Origin: Paracoccus spongiarum
GTDB taxonomy: Bacteria > Pseudomonadota > Alphaproteobacteria > Rhodobacterales > Rhodobacteraceae
NCBI RefSeq assembly: GCF_030732095.1
Contig: NZ_JAVAMQ010000014.1
Span: forward strand, 1 to 64,000
Direction of reading: 5' to 3'
DNA length: 64,000 nt
Shown piece by piece: positions 17,267 through 27,118 of this stretch. Position 1 is the stretch's first letter; every line of letters begins with the position of its first letter. A program made the position numbers and the translations under genes. The notes beneath the pieces were generated by a model that saw only the letters and a program-made list of their open reading frames with translations, was not told the DNA's origin and did not search any database.

Positions 17267-19432
17267 ATGACCCAGGCCGATTTCCTCCGAAACCCCTTCC
17301 CCGAACCCCGCGAATTGCCCGGCGGTGTGCCGCAGGGTCCCGCCCGGTTCTTCAATCGCGAGATCAGCTGGCTCAGCTTCAACTGGCGGGTGCTGGACGA
17401 GGCCCGCAACGCGCGGGTGCCGCTGCTGGAACGGCTTCGCTTCGTGTCGATCAGCGCCACCAACCTGGACGAATTCTACACGGTCCGCGTGGCCGGCCTG
17501 CGCGAGCTGGTGCGCGAGGGAAACACCACCCCCTCGGATGACGGTCTGACCCCGGCCGAGCAGCTGGCCCTGATCAACGCCGATGCCCGCCGGCTGATGG
17601 GGGCGCAGCAGGGGGTCTGGAACCGCCTGCAGCGCGAACTGGAAGAGGCCGGGATCGTGCTGCCGCAGCGATCCCAGCTGACCCGCGCCGAGCAGGAATT
17701 CGGGCGCAGCTATTTCGAGGCGCGGGTGCTGCCGGTGCTGTCGCCGCTGGCCATCGACCCGGCGCATCCCTTTCCCTTCATCCCCAATACCGGCTTCTCG
17801 CTGGCGCTGGAGCTTGCGCGCCAGACCGACGGACGCCAGATGCAGGCGCTGCTGCCGATCCCCGCGCAACTGCCGCGCTTTGTGCCGCTGCCGGGCGGGT
17901 CGCGCTTCCTGCGGCTGGAAGAACTGCTGCTGATGCATCTGTCGAGCCTGTTCCCGGGCTATCGCGACGCCGGCCACTGCGCCTTCCGGGTGCTGCGCGA
18001 CAGTGATCTGGAGGTCGAGGAAGAGGCCGAGGATCTGGTCCGCGAATTCGAGACGGCGCTGAAGCGCCGCCGCCGCGGCAGCGTGATCCGGCTGAAGATC
18101 ACAGCCGGCGCCCCCGACCGCCTGCGCCGGGTGATCATGGACGAGTTGCAGGTCAGCCCCGACGAGGTGATCGAGGTCGAGGGCCTGCTGGGCATGGCCG
18201 ATCTGCGCGAACTGGTGCTGGAAAACCGCCGCGACCTGCTGTGGCCCGGCTTCACCCCGCGCGTTCCCGAACGGGTGCAGGACCATCACGGCGACATGTT
18301 CGCCGCGATCCGGCAAAAGGACATGCTGCTGCACCATCCCTACGAGACATTCGACATGGTGGTGCGCTTCCTGCAGCAGGCGGCGCGCGATCCCGACGTC
18401 CTGGCGATCAAGCAGACGCTGTATCGCACCAGCCGCGACAGCCCCATCGTCGAGGCGCTGTGCGAGGCCGCCGAGGCCGGCAAGTCCGTCACCGCGCTGG
18501 TCGAGCTGAAGGCCCGCTTCGACGAGGCCGCCAATATCCGCCAGTCGCGGCGGCTGGAACGGGCCGGGGCGCATGTCGTCTATGGCTTCGTGAACTACAA
18601 GACCCATGCCAAGATCAGCGCCGTCGTCCGCCGCGAGGGCGAAAGCCTTGTGACCTATACGCATTACGGGACCGGCAACTATCACCCGATCACCGCGCGC
18701 ATCTATACCGACCTGTCGCTGTTCACCTGCAACCCGGCCCTGGGCCGGGACGCGACGCGGGTGTTCAACTATCTCTCGGGCTATGTGCAGCCCGAGAACC
18801 TGGAAAACCTCGCGATCTCGCCGCTGGACCTGAAGGAACGGCTGCTGGAACTGATCGCCCGCGAGGCCGAGTTCGCGCGGCAGGGCCGGCCCGCCGCAAT
18901 CTGGGCCAAGATGAACTCGCTGATCCAGCGCGACGTGATCGAGGCGCTGTATGACGCCAGCGCCGCCGGCGTCCGGATCAGCCTCGTGATCCGCGGGATC
19001 TGCGGAATTCGACCCGGAATCAAGGGCCTGTCCGAAAACATTCGGGTAAAGTCGATCGTCGGCCGCTATCTGGAACATTCGCGGATCGTGTGCTTTGGCA
19101 ACGGCCAGGGCCTGCCCTCGGGCAAGGCGCGGGTGTTCTTTTCCTCGGCCGACTGGATGGGCCGCAACCTGTCGCGGCGGGTCGAGACGCTGGTGGAATG
19201 CATCAACGAGACGGTCAAGTCGCAGATCCTCAGCCAGATCATGGCCGCGAACATGGCCGACGAGGCGCAAAGCTGGCTGCTGCATCCCGATGGCCGCTTC
19301 GTGCGCTATCTGCCAGACGGCCGCGACGACCTGTTCAACTGTCATCGCTTCTTCATGGAAAACCCGTCACTTTCCGGGCGCGGCACGGCGGGCGCGCGGG
19401 ACGTTCCGGCCTTGACGCACGCCCCGGATTGA
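17267..19432 (+). CDS. ppk1: Polyphosphate kinase 1
   Basis: Reversibly makes inorganic polyphosphate from ATP. The 721 residues match the PPK1 family with N, H, C1 and C2 domains. N-terminal [20 protein letters not shown] is the family signature. The phosphorylated histidine is His473 in [18 protein letters not shown], and the second conserved histidine is His604 in [15 protein letters not shown]. It sits between hdaA and ppx, the gene for the hydrolase acting on the same polymer, so the pair probably sets the polyphosphate level. Confidence 0.97.
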   Translation: MTQADFLRNPFPEPRELPGGVPQGPARFFNREISWLSFNWRVLDEARNARVPLLERLRFVSISATNLDEFYTVRVAGLRELVREGNTTPSDDGLTPAEQLALINADARRLMGAQQGVWNRLQRELEEAGIVLPQRSQLTRAEQEFGRSYFEARVLPVLSPLAIDPAHPFPFIPNTGFSLALELARQTDGRQMQALLPIPAQLPRFVPLPGGSRFLRLEELLLMHLSSLFPGYRDAGHCAFRVLRDSDLEVEEEAEDLVREFETALKRRRRGSVIRLKITAGAPDRLRRVIMDELQVSPDEVIEVEGLLGMADLRELVLENRRDLLWPGFTPRVPERVQDHHGDMFAAIRQKDMLLHHPYETFDMVVRFLQQAARDPDVLAIKQTLYRTSRDSPIVEALCEAAEAGKSVTALVELKARFDEAANIRQSRRLERAGAHVVYGFVNYKTHAKISAVVRREGESLVTYTHYGTGNYHPITARIYTDLSLFTCNPALGRDATRVFNYLSGYVQPENLENLAISPLDLKERLLELIAREAEFARQGRPAAIWAKMNSLIQRDVIEALYDASAAGVRISLVIRGICGIRPGIKGLSENIRVKSIVGRYLEHSRIVCFGNGQGLPSGKARVFFSSADWMGRNLSRRVETLVECINETVKSQILSQIMAANMADEAQSWLLHPDGRFVRYLPDGRDDLFNCHRFFMENPSLSGRGTAGARDVPALTHAPD

Positions 19433-19487
19433 CCGGGGCGCGTCGACGGGCCATTAACGACCCGACGCGCGAACGGGAGCCTTGGCG

Positions 19488-21023
19488 ATGAACGGCGTGA
19501 CAACGACCACCGGAAAGACCATCGAACCCTTCGGCAAGATGTTCGCCAAACTGCCCAAGCGGGCCTTGTCCCGGGTCGGCGTCGTCGATGTGGGGTCCAA
19601 CTCGATCCGCCTTGTCGTGTTCGACGGCGCCGCGCGTTCGCCGGCCTATTTCTACAACGAGAAGGTGATGGCCGGTCTGGGCGCCGAGATGGCGGCGACC
19701 GGCCGGCTGAACCCCGCGGGCGTCGAGCGCGGGTTCGAGGCGCTGCGCCGCTTTGCAGTTCTGGCCAAGGGCATGGACATCGAACCTCTGACCTGCGTGG
19801 CAACGGCGGCGGTGCGCGAGGCCGAGGACGGCCCCGACTTCCAGCGCCGGGTCGAGCGCGAGACAGGGCTGCGGCTGCATGTCATCGACGGCGAGGAAGA
19901 GGCGCGGCTGTCGGCGCAGGGGGTGCTGCTGGGCTGGCCGGACGCGAAGGGGCTGGTCTGCGATATCGGCGGCAACTCGATGGAACTGGCCGAGGTGGCG
20001 GATGGCCAGGTCGGGCAGCGCGTCACCTCGCCCCTGGGTCCGTTCCGGCTGCAGCAGGTCAAGGGCGGCAAGGACGGGCTGAAGAAGCACGTCCGCAAGA
20101 TCATGGCCGATCTGGCCGCGCAGATGGGCACCCATCACGAACGCATCTACCTTGTCGGCGGGTCGTGGCGGGCGATCGCCCGGCTGGACATGGAACGGCA
20201 ATCCTATCCGATGACCGTGCTGCACGAATATCGCATGTCGCCCAAGGAGGTGGCCGATACCGTGGCGTGGATCGGTGACAGCGATCTGGGAACGCTGCGC
20301 AACCAGGTCGACATCTCGGCCTCGCGGATGGAACTGGTGCCGCTGGCCTCGCAGGTGCTGTCGGCGCTGGTCGAGGCGTTCTCGCCGGCGGAACTGGCGG
20401 TGTCCAGCTATGGCATCCGCGAGGGGCTTCTGTACGAACAGATGGCCGAAAGCCTGCGCAAGCGCGATCCGCTGATCGAGGCCGCCCGCTTTACCGAACG
20501 GCAGATGGCCCGGATGCCCGGCTTCGGCAAGAAGCTGTACCAGTTCCTGCTGCCGATCTACGCGGATGTGGCGCCGCAGCGCGACAGGCTGGTGCGGGCC
20601 GCCTGCCTGCTGCATGACACCGCGTGGCGCGCCCACCCCGACTATCGGGCGGACGCCTGCTTCGACAATGTGACGCGTGCCAACATGGCAGCGCTGAGCC
20701 ATCCCGAACGGGTCTTTCTGGGCCTTGCGCTGCTGCACCGCTACAAGAACAGCCGCGCCAATTCACCGATGGCGCCGCTGTTCCGGCTGCTGGACGAGGA
20801 TCAGATCCGCGATGCCGAGATCCTCGGCAAGGCCATGCGCTTTGGCGCGATGTTCGCGATCGACGATCCCAAGGATGCCGCGTCGCTGCGCTATCTGCCG
20901 GGCAAGTCGGAACTGCATCTGCGGCTGACCCCGACCGGGCGGCAGCTGATGGGCGAGGTCGCCCATGTCCGGTTCAAGGCGCTGTGCAGCGCGATGGGCG
21001 TCGAGCCGCGCGTTCAGGATTGA
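19488..21023 (+). CDS. ppx: Exopolyphosphatase / Ppx-GppA phosphatase
   Basis: A 511-residue member of the ASKHA-fold Ppx/GppA family that releases phosphate from polyphosphate ends or pppGpp. Conserved pieces are GVVDVGSNSIRLVVFDG (about 31-47), VATAAVREAEDG, DGEEEARLSAQGV and DIGGNSMELAEV, followed by a C-terminal HD-like helical domain with LHDTAWRAHPDYR. The ATG at 19488 has GGGAG 10 bp upstream; a TTG six bases earlier is less likely. It lies 55 bp behind ppk. The stop overlaps the convergent SDR gene by 10 bp. Confidence 0.94.
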   Translation: MNGVTTTTGKTIEPFGKMFAKLPKRALSRVGVVDVGSNSIRLVVFDGAARSPAYFYNEKVMAGLGAEMAATGRLNPAGVERGFEALRRFAVLAKGMDIEPLTCVATAAVREAEDGPDFQRRVERETGLRLHVIDGEEEARLSAQGVLLGWPDAKGLVCDIGGNSMELAEVADGQVGQRVTSPLGPFRLQQVKGGKDGLKKHVRKIMADLAAQMGTHHERIYLVGGSWRAIARLDMERQSYPMTVLHEYRMSPKEVADTVAWIGDSDLGTLRNQVDISASRMELVPLASQVLSALVEAFSPAELAVSSYGIREGLLYEQMAESLRKRDPLIEAARFTERQMARMPGFGKKLYQFLLPIYADVAPQRDRLVRAACLLHDTAWRAHPDYRADACFDNVTRANMAALSHPERVFLGLALLHRYKNSRANSPMAPLFRLLDEDQIRDAEILGKAMRFGAMFAIDDPKDAASLRYLPGKSELHLRLTPTGRQLMGEVAHVRFKALCSAMGVEPRVQD

Positions 21024-21778
21024 TCGCCGCCGCGCGCACGCAGCGCCGGCAGCCCTACCCCCGTTGATTCGAAACCGCCATCCACCGCCAGCACCTGCCC
21101 GGTGACATAGCTTGCGCGGTCGCCGGCCAGGAAGACGATGGCCTGGGCCAGTTCGTCCTCGGTGCCATAGCGGTTCAGCGGGATGGCGTCGTGATAGGCG
21201 GCGATGATCTCGGGGCTGTGGACGGCCATCGCCAGCTTGGTCCTGACCGGGCCGGGGGCCACGCAATTCGCGCGGATGCCGTATTCGCCCAGCTCGGCCG
21301 CCTGCTGCCGGGTCAGGTGGATGACCGCCGCCTTCGAGGTGCCATAGGCAACCCGCAGCGTCGAGGCGCGCAGCCCCGAGATCGAGGCGATGTTGACGAT
21401 GGCGCCGCCCTGACGCTTCAGCGCCGGGATGCAGGCTTGGCTGACCAGGAAGGTGCCGTCGAGGTTGACGGCCATCACTGCGCGCCAGCGGTCGAACCCC
21501 GTCGCCTCGATCGGCCCGAAATCGGCGATGCCGGCATTGTTCACCACCGCGTCGATGCGGCCTGTCCGCTTCAGTACCGCGGCGACCGTCGCGGCGACCT
21601 GATCCGGGTCGGCGATGTCGCAGGTGACGGCAAACCCGCCGGTGATGCCGGGCGCTACGGCCTCAAGCTCGGCGCCGTCGCAATCGACCAGTGCGACCTG
21701 CCAGCCCTCTGCGGCAAACAGCCGTGCCGTGGCCAGCCCGATGCCGCGTGCGGCGCCTGTAACGAGTGCGGTTTTCAT
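21014..21778 (-). CDS. Short-chain dehydrogenase/reductase (SDR)
   Basis: A 254-residue NAD(P)-dependent classical SDR. The cofactor motif TGAARGIG is at 8-15, the Asp at about 31 in ALVDCDG suggests NAD preference, NNAG is at about 86-89, and the catalytic Ser, Tyr and Lys are in ASISG and YGTSK. The C-terminal VLAVDGGFESTG is typical of sugar or alcohol dehydrogenases. The start has AGGAG at a good spacing; the upstream frame is not coding. It is divergent from the sodium/solute symporter gene 157 bp away. Such pairs often belong to one sugar pathway, but the substrate is unknown. Confidence 0.9.
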   Translation of the reverse strand: MKTALVTGAARGIGLATARLFAAEGWQVALVDCDGAELEAVAPGITGGFAVTCDIADPDQVAATVAAVLKRTGRIDAVVNNAGIADFGPIEATGFDRWRAVMAVNLDGTFLVSQACIPALKRQGGAIVNIASISGLRASTLRVAYGTSKAAVIHLTRQQAAELGEYGIRANCVAPGPVRTKLAMAVHSPEIIAAYHDAIPLNRYGTEDELAQAIVFLAGDRASYVTGQVLAVDGGFESTGVGLPALRARGGDQS

Positions 21779-21895
21779 GCGGAACTCCTCTTTGCGGCAA
21801 TGCTGGTGAAGCCGTCCGGCGAAGTCAACGCCAGCCCGAGGACAGGGGCTGCCGCGCCCGGCAAGGTTGATTCGCACGACTGCGGCAGCGTTATG

Positions 21896-21906
21896 TTAGC
21901 GCTTTA
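21896..21906. promoter_or_regulatory. Possible LacI-type half-conserved operator
   Basis: TTAGCGCTTTA lies 30 bp before the symporter start in the divergent SDR/symporter intergenic region. The AGCGCT core is the palindromic centre typical of LacI/GalR-family operators in alphaproteobacteria, but the flanks are not symmetrical. No regulator gene is nearby. Confidence 0.25.
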
Positions 21907-21935
21907 GGTTTCACATTTCAGAATGGAGGCAGAGG

Positions 21936-23528
21936 ATGGGAGCGTTCAACTTCATCGTTTTTCTGGGCTTCACCGCGTTGGTTGCAATCCTGTCCTATTA
22001 CTGGACGAAGGGCACCGACGAGCATCATTCGGAAGGTTACTTTCTGGGCGGGCGGTCGCTGACGGCGCCGGTGATCGCCGGTTCGCTTCTGCTGACGAAC
22101 CTCTCGACCGAACAGATCGTGGGCCTCACGGGGCAGGCCTACAGCGAGGGAATTCTGGTGATGGCCTGGGAAACCCTGGCCGCCATCGCCATGGTGGTGA
22201 CGGCCCTGGTGCTTCTGCCGCGTTACCTGCGATCGGGAATATCGACGATCCCGGGCTTTCTCGAACAGCGTTATGACGCGCAGACCAAGACGATCACGTC
22301 CCTGCTGTTCCTGTCGGGCTATGTGATCGTGCTTTTGCCGATCGTGCTGTATTCGGGCGCGCTGGCCATGTCGACGATGTTCGACGTGCCCGCGGTGCTG
22401 GGGGTCGGCGAAACGGCGGCGCTTTGGATAACGGTCTGGGCCATCGGTATTGTGGGCTCGATCTACGCGATCTTCGGCGGCCTCAAGGCGGTTGCCGTCT
22501 CGGACACGATCAACGCCGTGGGGCTGTTCATCGGCGGCCTGTTGATCCCGGTATTCGGTCTGATGGCCATCGGCGGCGGCAGCGTGTTCGAGGGAATTTC
22601 CGTCCTGTGGACCGAGAACCCCGAGAAGTTCGAGGCCATCGGCGGGCGGGATTCGTCGATCCCGTTCGCGACGATCTTCACCGGCATGATGCTGGTGCAA
22701 CTGTTCTACTGGGGCACCAACCAGGCAATCATCCAGCGCGCCCTGGGCGCGCGCGACCTGCAAGAGGGGCAGAAGGGCCTGATCTTCGCGGCGGTGCTGA
22801 AGATCTTCGGCCCGATCATCGTCGTGCTGCCGGGCATCATCGCCTGGCATCTCTTTCAGGGAGAACTCGAGGTTGCCGACCAGGCCTATCCGCGGCTCGT
22901 GACCGAGGTGCTGCCCTTCTGGCTGCGCGGCTTCTTCGCGGCCGTGCTGTTCGGGGCGATCCTCAGCTCGTTCAACTCGGCGCTGAACAGCTCGGTCACC
23001 CTGTTCGGCGTCGACATCTATCGCCAGTACTTCAGGCCCGAGGCCAGCGACGAGCAGGTCGTGGCGGCCGGCAAGAATTTCGGCTGGCTGCTGGCCATCG
23101 CCTCGATGACGATCGCACCCTTCATCGCCAAGGCACCCCAGAGCCTGTTCGGCTATCTGCAGGAGGTCAACGGCTGCTACAGCATCCCGATCCTGACGAT
23201 CATCCTGGTGGGTGTCTTTACCCGTCACGTTCCGCCCATCGCGGCCAAGATCGGTCTCGCCTCGGGCGTGGGTCTCTACATTCTCAGCCAGTTCGGGTTG
23301 AAAAACATCGTCGGCGCCGAAAGCTATCCGCATTTCCTGAACGTCATGGCGATCCTTTTCGTCATGAATGTCTGCATCATGCTGTGGATCGGAAAGATGC
23401 GTCCGATGAGACCGGAATATGAGGCCCGGGACAGTCGTGCGGTGGACATGACCCCTTGGGCGGCGGCCAAGCCTGCCGGGGCGGCCATCGTGGCCATCGT
23501 CTGCTCGACCTACTTCATCTTCACGTGA
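21936..23528 (+). CDS. Sodium:solute symporter of the SSS/SLC5 family (SglT/YidK-like)
   Basis: A 530-residue secondary transporter with about 14 hydrophobic segments. Family signatures are SEGYFLGGRSLTAPVIAGSLLLTNLSTEQIVGLTGQAY at 32-69 (given here as the region), GLKAVAVSDTINAVG, and the sodium-site helix FGAILSSFNSALNSSVTLFGVDIYRQ near 345-370. It resembles the sugar-transporting branch (SGLT, YidK) more than proline or pantothenate carriers. The start has GGAGGCAGAGG upstream. The divergent dehydrogenase could oxidise the imported compound; that is an inference. Confidence 0.88.
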   Translation: MGAFNFIVFLGFTALVAILSYYWTKGTDEHHSEGYFLGGRSLTAPVIAGSLLLTNLSTEQIVGLTGQAYSEGILVMAWETLAAIAMVVTALVLLPRYLRSGISTIPGFLEQRYDAQTKTITSLLFLSGYVIVLLPIVLYSGALAMSTMFDVPAVLGVGETAALWITVWAIGIVGSIYAIFGGLKAVAVSDTINAVGLFIGGLLIPVFGLMAIGGGSVFEGISVLWTENPEKFEAIGGRDSSIPFATIFTGMMLVQLFYWGTNQAIIQRALGARDLQEGQKGLIFAAVLKIFGPIIVVLPGIIAWHLFQGELEVADQAYPRLVTEVLPFWLRGFFAAVLFGAILSSFNSALNSSVTLFGVDIYRQYFRPEASDEQVVAAGKNFGWLLAIASMTIAPFIAKAPQSLFGYLQEVNGCYSIPILTIILVGVFTRHVPPIAAKIGLASGVGLYILSQFGLKNIVGAESYPHFLNVMAILFVMNVCIMLWIGKMRPMRPEYEARDSRAVDMTPWAAAKPAGAAIVAIVCSTYFIFT

Positions 23529-23567
23529 AGGCAGCCCGGTTGACCCGGCGTGGGGCGGGGTGTGCGC

Positions 23568-23681
23568 TCAGCGCGCGCCCTGCCTCAGTTCCAGATCCAG
23601 CCGCGGCGTGGCCCCGATGCGGGCCCGGACAAGGCCATCGAAGAACGCACGAAGTGCTCCGGCGAGTTTCTTTGCGTGCAT
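23568..23681 (-). CDS. Candidate 37-residue small protein
   Basis: ATG at 23679-23681 is preceded by AGGAG seven bases upstream, one of the better ribosome binding sites in the window. The 37 residues begin MHAKKLAGALRAFFDG and continue through VRARIGATPRLDLELRQGAR to TGA. The first half could form an amphipathic basic helix. No family is recognised. It lies alone between the symporter (convergent) and the groEL terminator, in a 350-bp stretch that otherwise holds no gene. Real expression is unproven. Confidence 0.45.
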   Translation of the reverse strand: MHAKKLAGALRAFFDGLVRARIGATPRLDLELRQGAR

Positions 23682-23826
23682 GTCGTTTCTCCTGAACATC
23701 CTCCGCAGTGCTGCGGCGTGGCATCAATCTAGGCGCGAGACAGTCTGTCGGTTAGACGCCCTGCCGAATGGCCGCCATGCACCGGGCGAAAGGCTTTCGC
23801 ACCGCCCGACGGGCAGACGACAGCAG

Positions 23827-23852
23827 AAAGGGCGCCCGAAGGGGCGCCCTTT
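23827..23852 (-). terminator. groEL terminator
   Basis: AAAGGGCGCCC (23827-23837) and GGGCGCCCTTT (23842-23852) form an 11-bp perfect stem with a 4-nt loop. On the minus strand it follows the groEL stop by 28 bp and ends in TTTCTG, as expected of an intrinsic terminator. Confidence 0.85.
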
Positions 23853-23880
23853 CCCGTTCCGCCTCTGGGCAGCGGCCTGA

Positions 23881-25548
<1,668 letters not shown>

Positions 25549-25578
25549 CTATCGTGAAGTTGCGTATCCGGGCGGCTG

Positions 25579-25866
25579 TCAGCCGATGATGCCCAGGATG
25601 TCGCTTTCCTTCATGATCAGCAGCTCTTCGCCGTCGACGGTGACTTCGGTGCCCGACCATTTGCCGAACAGCACCCGGTCGCCCGCCTTGACCGCGGGGG
25701 CGATCAGCTCGCCCGAATCCTTGCGCGCGCCTTCGCCGACCGAGATGATCTCGCCCTCGGCGGGTTTTTCCTTGGCGCTGTCGGGGATGATCAGACCGCC
25801 CTTGGTCTTTTCTTCCGACTCGACGCGGCGAACCAGCACGCGGTCATGCAGCGGTTTGAATGCCAT
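25579..25866 (-). CDS. groES: Co-chaperonin GroES, 10 kDa
   Basis: The lid of the GroEL chamber, 95 residues as usual. [24 protein letters not shown] is followed by the mobile loop (about 17-32, [18 protein letters not shown]) that contacts GroEL, then [16 protein letters not shown] and the C-terminal strand [14 protein letters not shown]. It is first in the operon, with the promoter and CIRCE element directly upstream. Confidence 0.98.
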   Translation of the reverse strand: MAFKPLHDRVLVRRVESEEKTKGGLIIPDSAKEKPAEGEIISVGEGARKDSGELIAPAVKAGDRVLFGKWSGTEVTVDGEELLIMKESDILGIIG

Positions 25867-25903
25867 GTGAAAACACTCCGTGTTTCAGGTTACAGTGTCG
25901 TTG

Positions 25904-25930
25904 TTGGCACTCACATCGGGTGAGTGCCAA
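25904..25930. promoter_or_regulatory. CIRCE operator (HrcA binding site)
   Basis: TTGGCACTC (25904-25912), a 9-bp spacer, and GAGTGCCAA (25922-25930) form a perfect 9-bp inverted repeat. This differs from the consensus TTAGCACTC-N9-GAGTGCTAA at one position per arm. It lies 38 bp upstream of groES. HrcA, a heat-labile repressor, is expected to bind here and release groESL upon heat stress; the hrcA gene is not in the window. Confidence 0.95.
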
Positions 25931-25937
25931 TGGCGCT

Positions 25938-25966
25938 GATCTAGGAGAGCGGGGGCGACCTGTCAA
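25938..25966 (-). promoter_or_regulatory. Sigma70-like promoter of groESL
   Basis: On the minus strand TTGACA (25966-25961) and TAGATC (25943-25938) are separated by 17 bp. The -35 box is perfect and the -10 box is weak. Transcription would start about 7 bp downstream, at the edge of the CIRCE element, so a bound repressor would block it. Confidence 0.7.
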
Positions 25967-26074
25967 TGTCGGATTGCGAGCTTTTCGGGCGGGAACCCCG
26001 GGGGCTGGCGGCGGGGCCGGAATTCTGCCAGCCTCGGGCACGCGGCCGGATCGCGGGACGGGAAGGGAAGCGGA

Positions 26075-27100
26075 ATGGGTCATCTGTTGGCTGTACTGGC
26101 AATCTGGGCGGGCTTTGCGGGCTGGGCGGGGGCCGCGGAATGTGTCGGCCGCAACCTGTTCGACGCGATGCCCGACGAACGCCGCGCCCAGATCGACGCT
26201 GCGGTGGCCGTCGTGCCCTATCATCGCGGGCTGTTGTGGCGCGCGACCCGCGGCGATCAGGTCGTCACCCTGGTCGGAACCTATCATTTCGGCGATCCGC
26301 GGCATGGCCCGATGATGGAGCGGCTGGAGCCGGACCTTCGGAGCGCGGCGGCGCTGTATGTCGAAGCCGGTCCCGAGGAAGAAGCCCGGCTGACCCGCGC
26401 GCTGACTGAAAGCCCAGACCTGATGGTGAATGCCGCCGGCCCGACCCTGCCCGAACGGCTGTCGCAGCCGGAGTGGCGGTTGCTGGCCGCGGCCATGGCG
26501 GATCGCGGCACCCCCTCGGTCGTCACGGCCAAGCTGCGGCCGTGGTATGTCGCCATGCTGCTGGGCATCTCGCCCTGCATGATGCGGGCCATGGCCGACG
26601 AGGGCCAGCCGGCAGGGCTGGATCGCCTGCTGGTCGCCCGGGCGCAGGATCTGGACCTTCCGGTGCGCCCGCTGGAACCGTGGGATACGGTCTTCTCGCT
26701 GTTCGCTGGCCTGACCCCGGATCAGGAAATCGACATGATCCGCGCATCGCTGCCCGCGGCCGCCCATGCCGACGACTATGCCGTGACGCTGACCGACGCC
26801 TATTTCGCAGGCGATGTCTGGCGCATCTGGGAATTCGGGCGCTTCGACGGCTATGCCTCTTCCGGCCTCAGCCGGGCGCAGGTCGACGAGCAGATGGCGC
26901 TGGCGCAATCGCAGTTGATGGATCGCCGCAACCGCGACTGGATCGCCCCGCTGACCGCAGGCGCGGCCGAGGCGGCGCGGCGCGGCAAGGGCATCGTTGC
27001 AGGCTTCGGGGCGCTGCACCTGCCGGGAGAGCAGGGCGTCCTGCGCCTGCTGGAGAAGGAGGGCTGGACCATCACCCGGCTGGACGGCGAGGCGCCCTGA
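26075..27100 (+). CDS. TraB/GumN family protein, exported
   Basis: A 341-residue protein with an N-terminal signal peptide ending near residue 20 (GFAGWAGA). The domain starts with TLVGTYHFGDPRHG, the first conserved GxxH motif of TraB/GumN proteins (about 66-78), includes GLDRLLVARAQDLDLPV, YFAGDVWRIWEF, and ends with FGALHLPGEQGVLRLLEKEGW, the second conserved Gly/His motif. The family is related to Tiki-type metalloproteases, and the two histidine motifs are the likely metal ligands. The biological substrate is unknown in bacteria. It is divergent from groES. Confidence 0.85.
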   Translation: MGHLLAVLAIWAGFAGWAGAAECVGRNLFDAMPDERRAQIDAAVAVVPYHRGLLWRATRGDQVVTLVGTYHFGDPRHGPMMERLEPDLRSAAALYVEAGPEEEARLTRALTESPDLMVNAAGPTLPERLSQPEWRLLAAAMADRGTPSVVTAKLRPWYVAMLLGISPCMMRAMADEGQPAGLDRLLVARAQDLDLPVRPLEPWDTVFSLFAGLTPDQEIDMIRASLPAAAHADDYAVTLTDAYFAGDVWRIWEFGRFDGYASSGLSRAQVDEQMALAQSQLMDRRNRDWIAPLTAGAAEAARRGKGIVAGFGALHLPGEQGVLRLLEKEGWTITRLDGEAP

Positions 27101-27118
27101 CAGGACCTGTCGGCGTGC

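Noticed and set aside
16478..19345. 955-codon minus-strand frame opposite hdaA and ppk
   Set aside because: Same antisense effect; ppk and hdaA carry all catalytic motifs on the plus strand.
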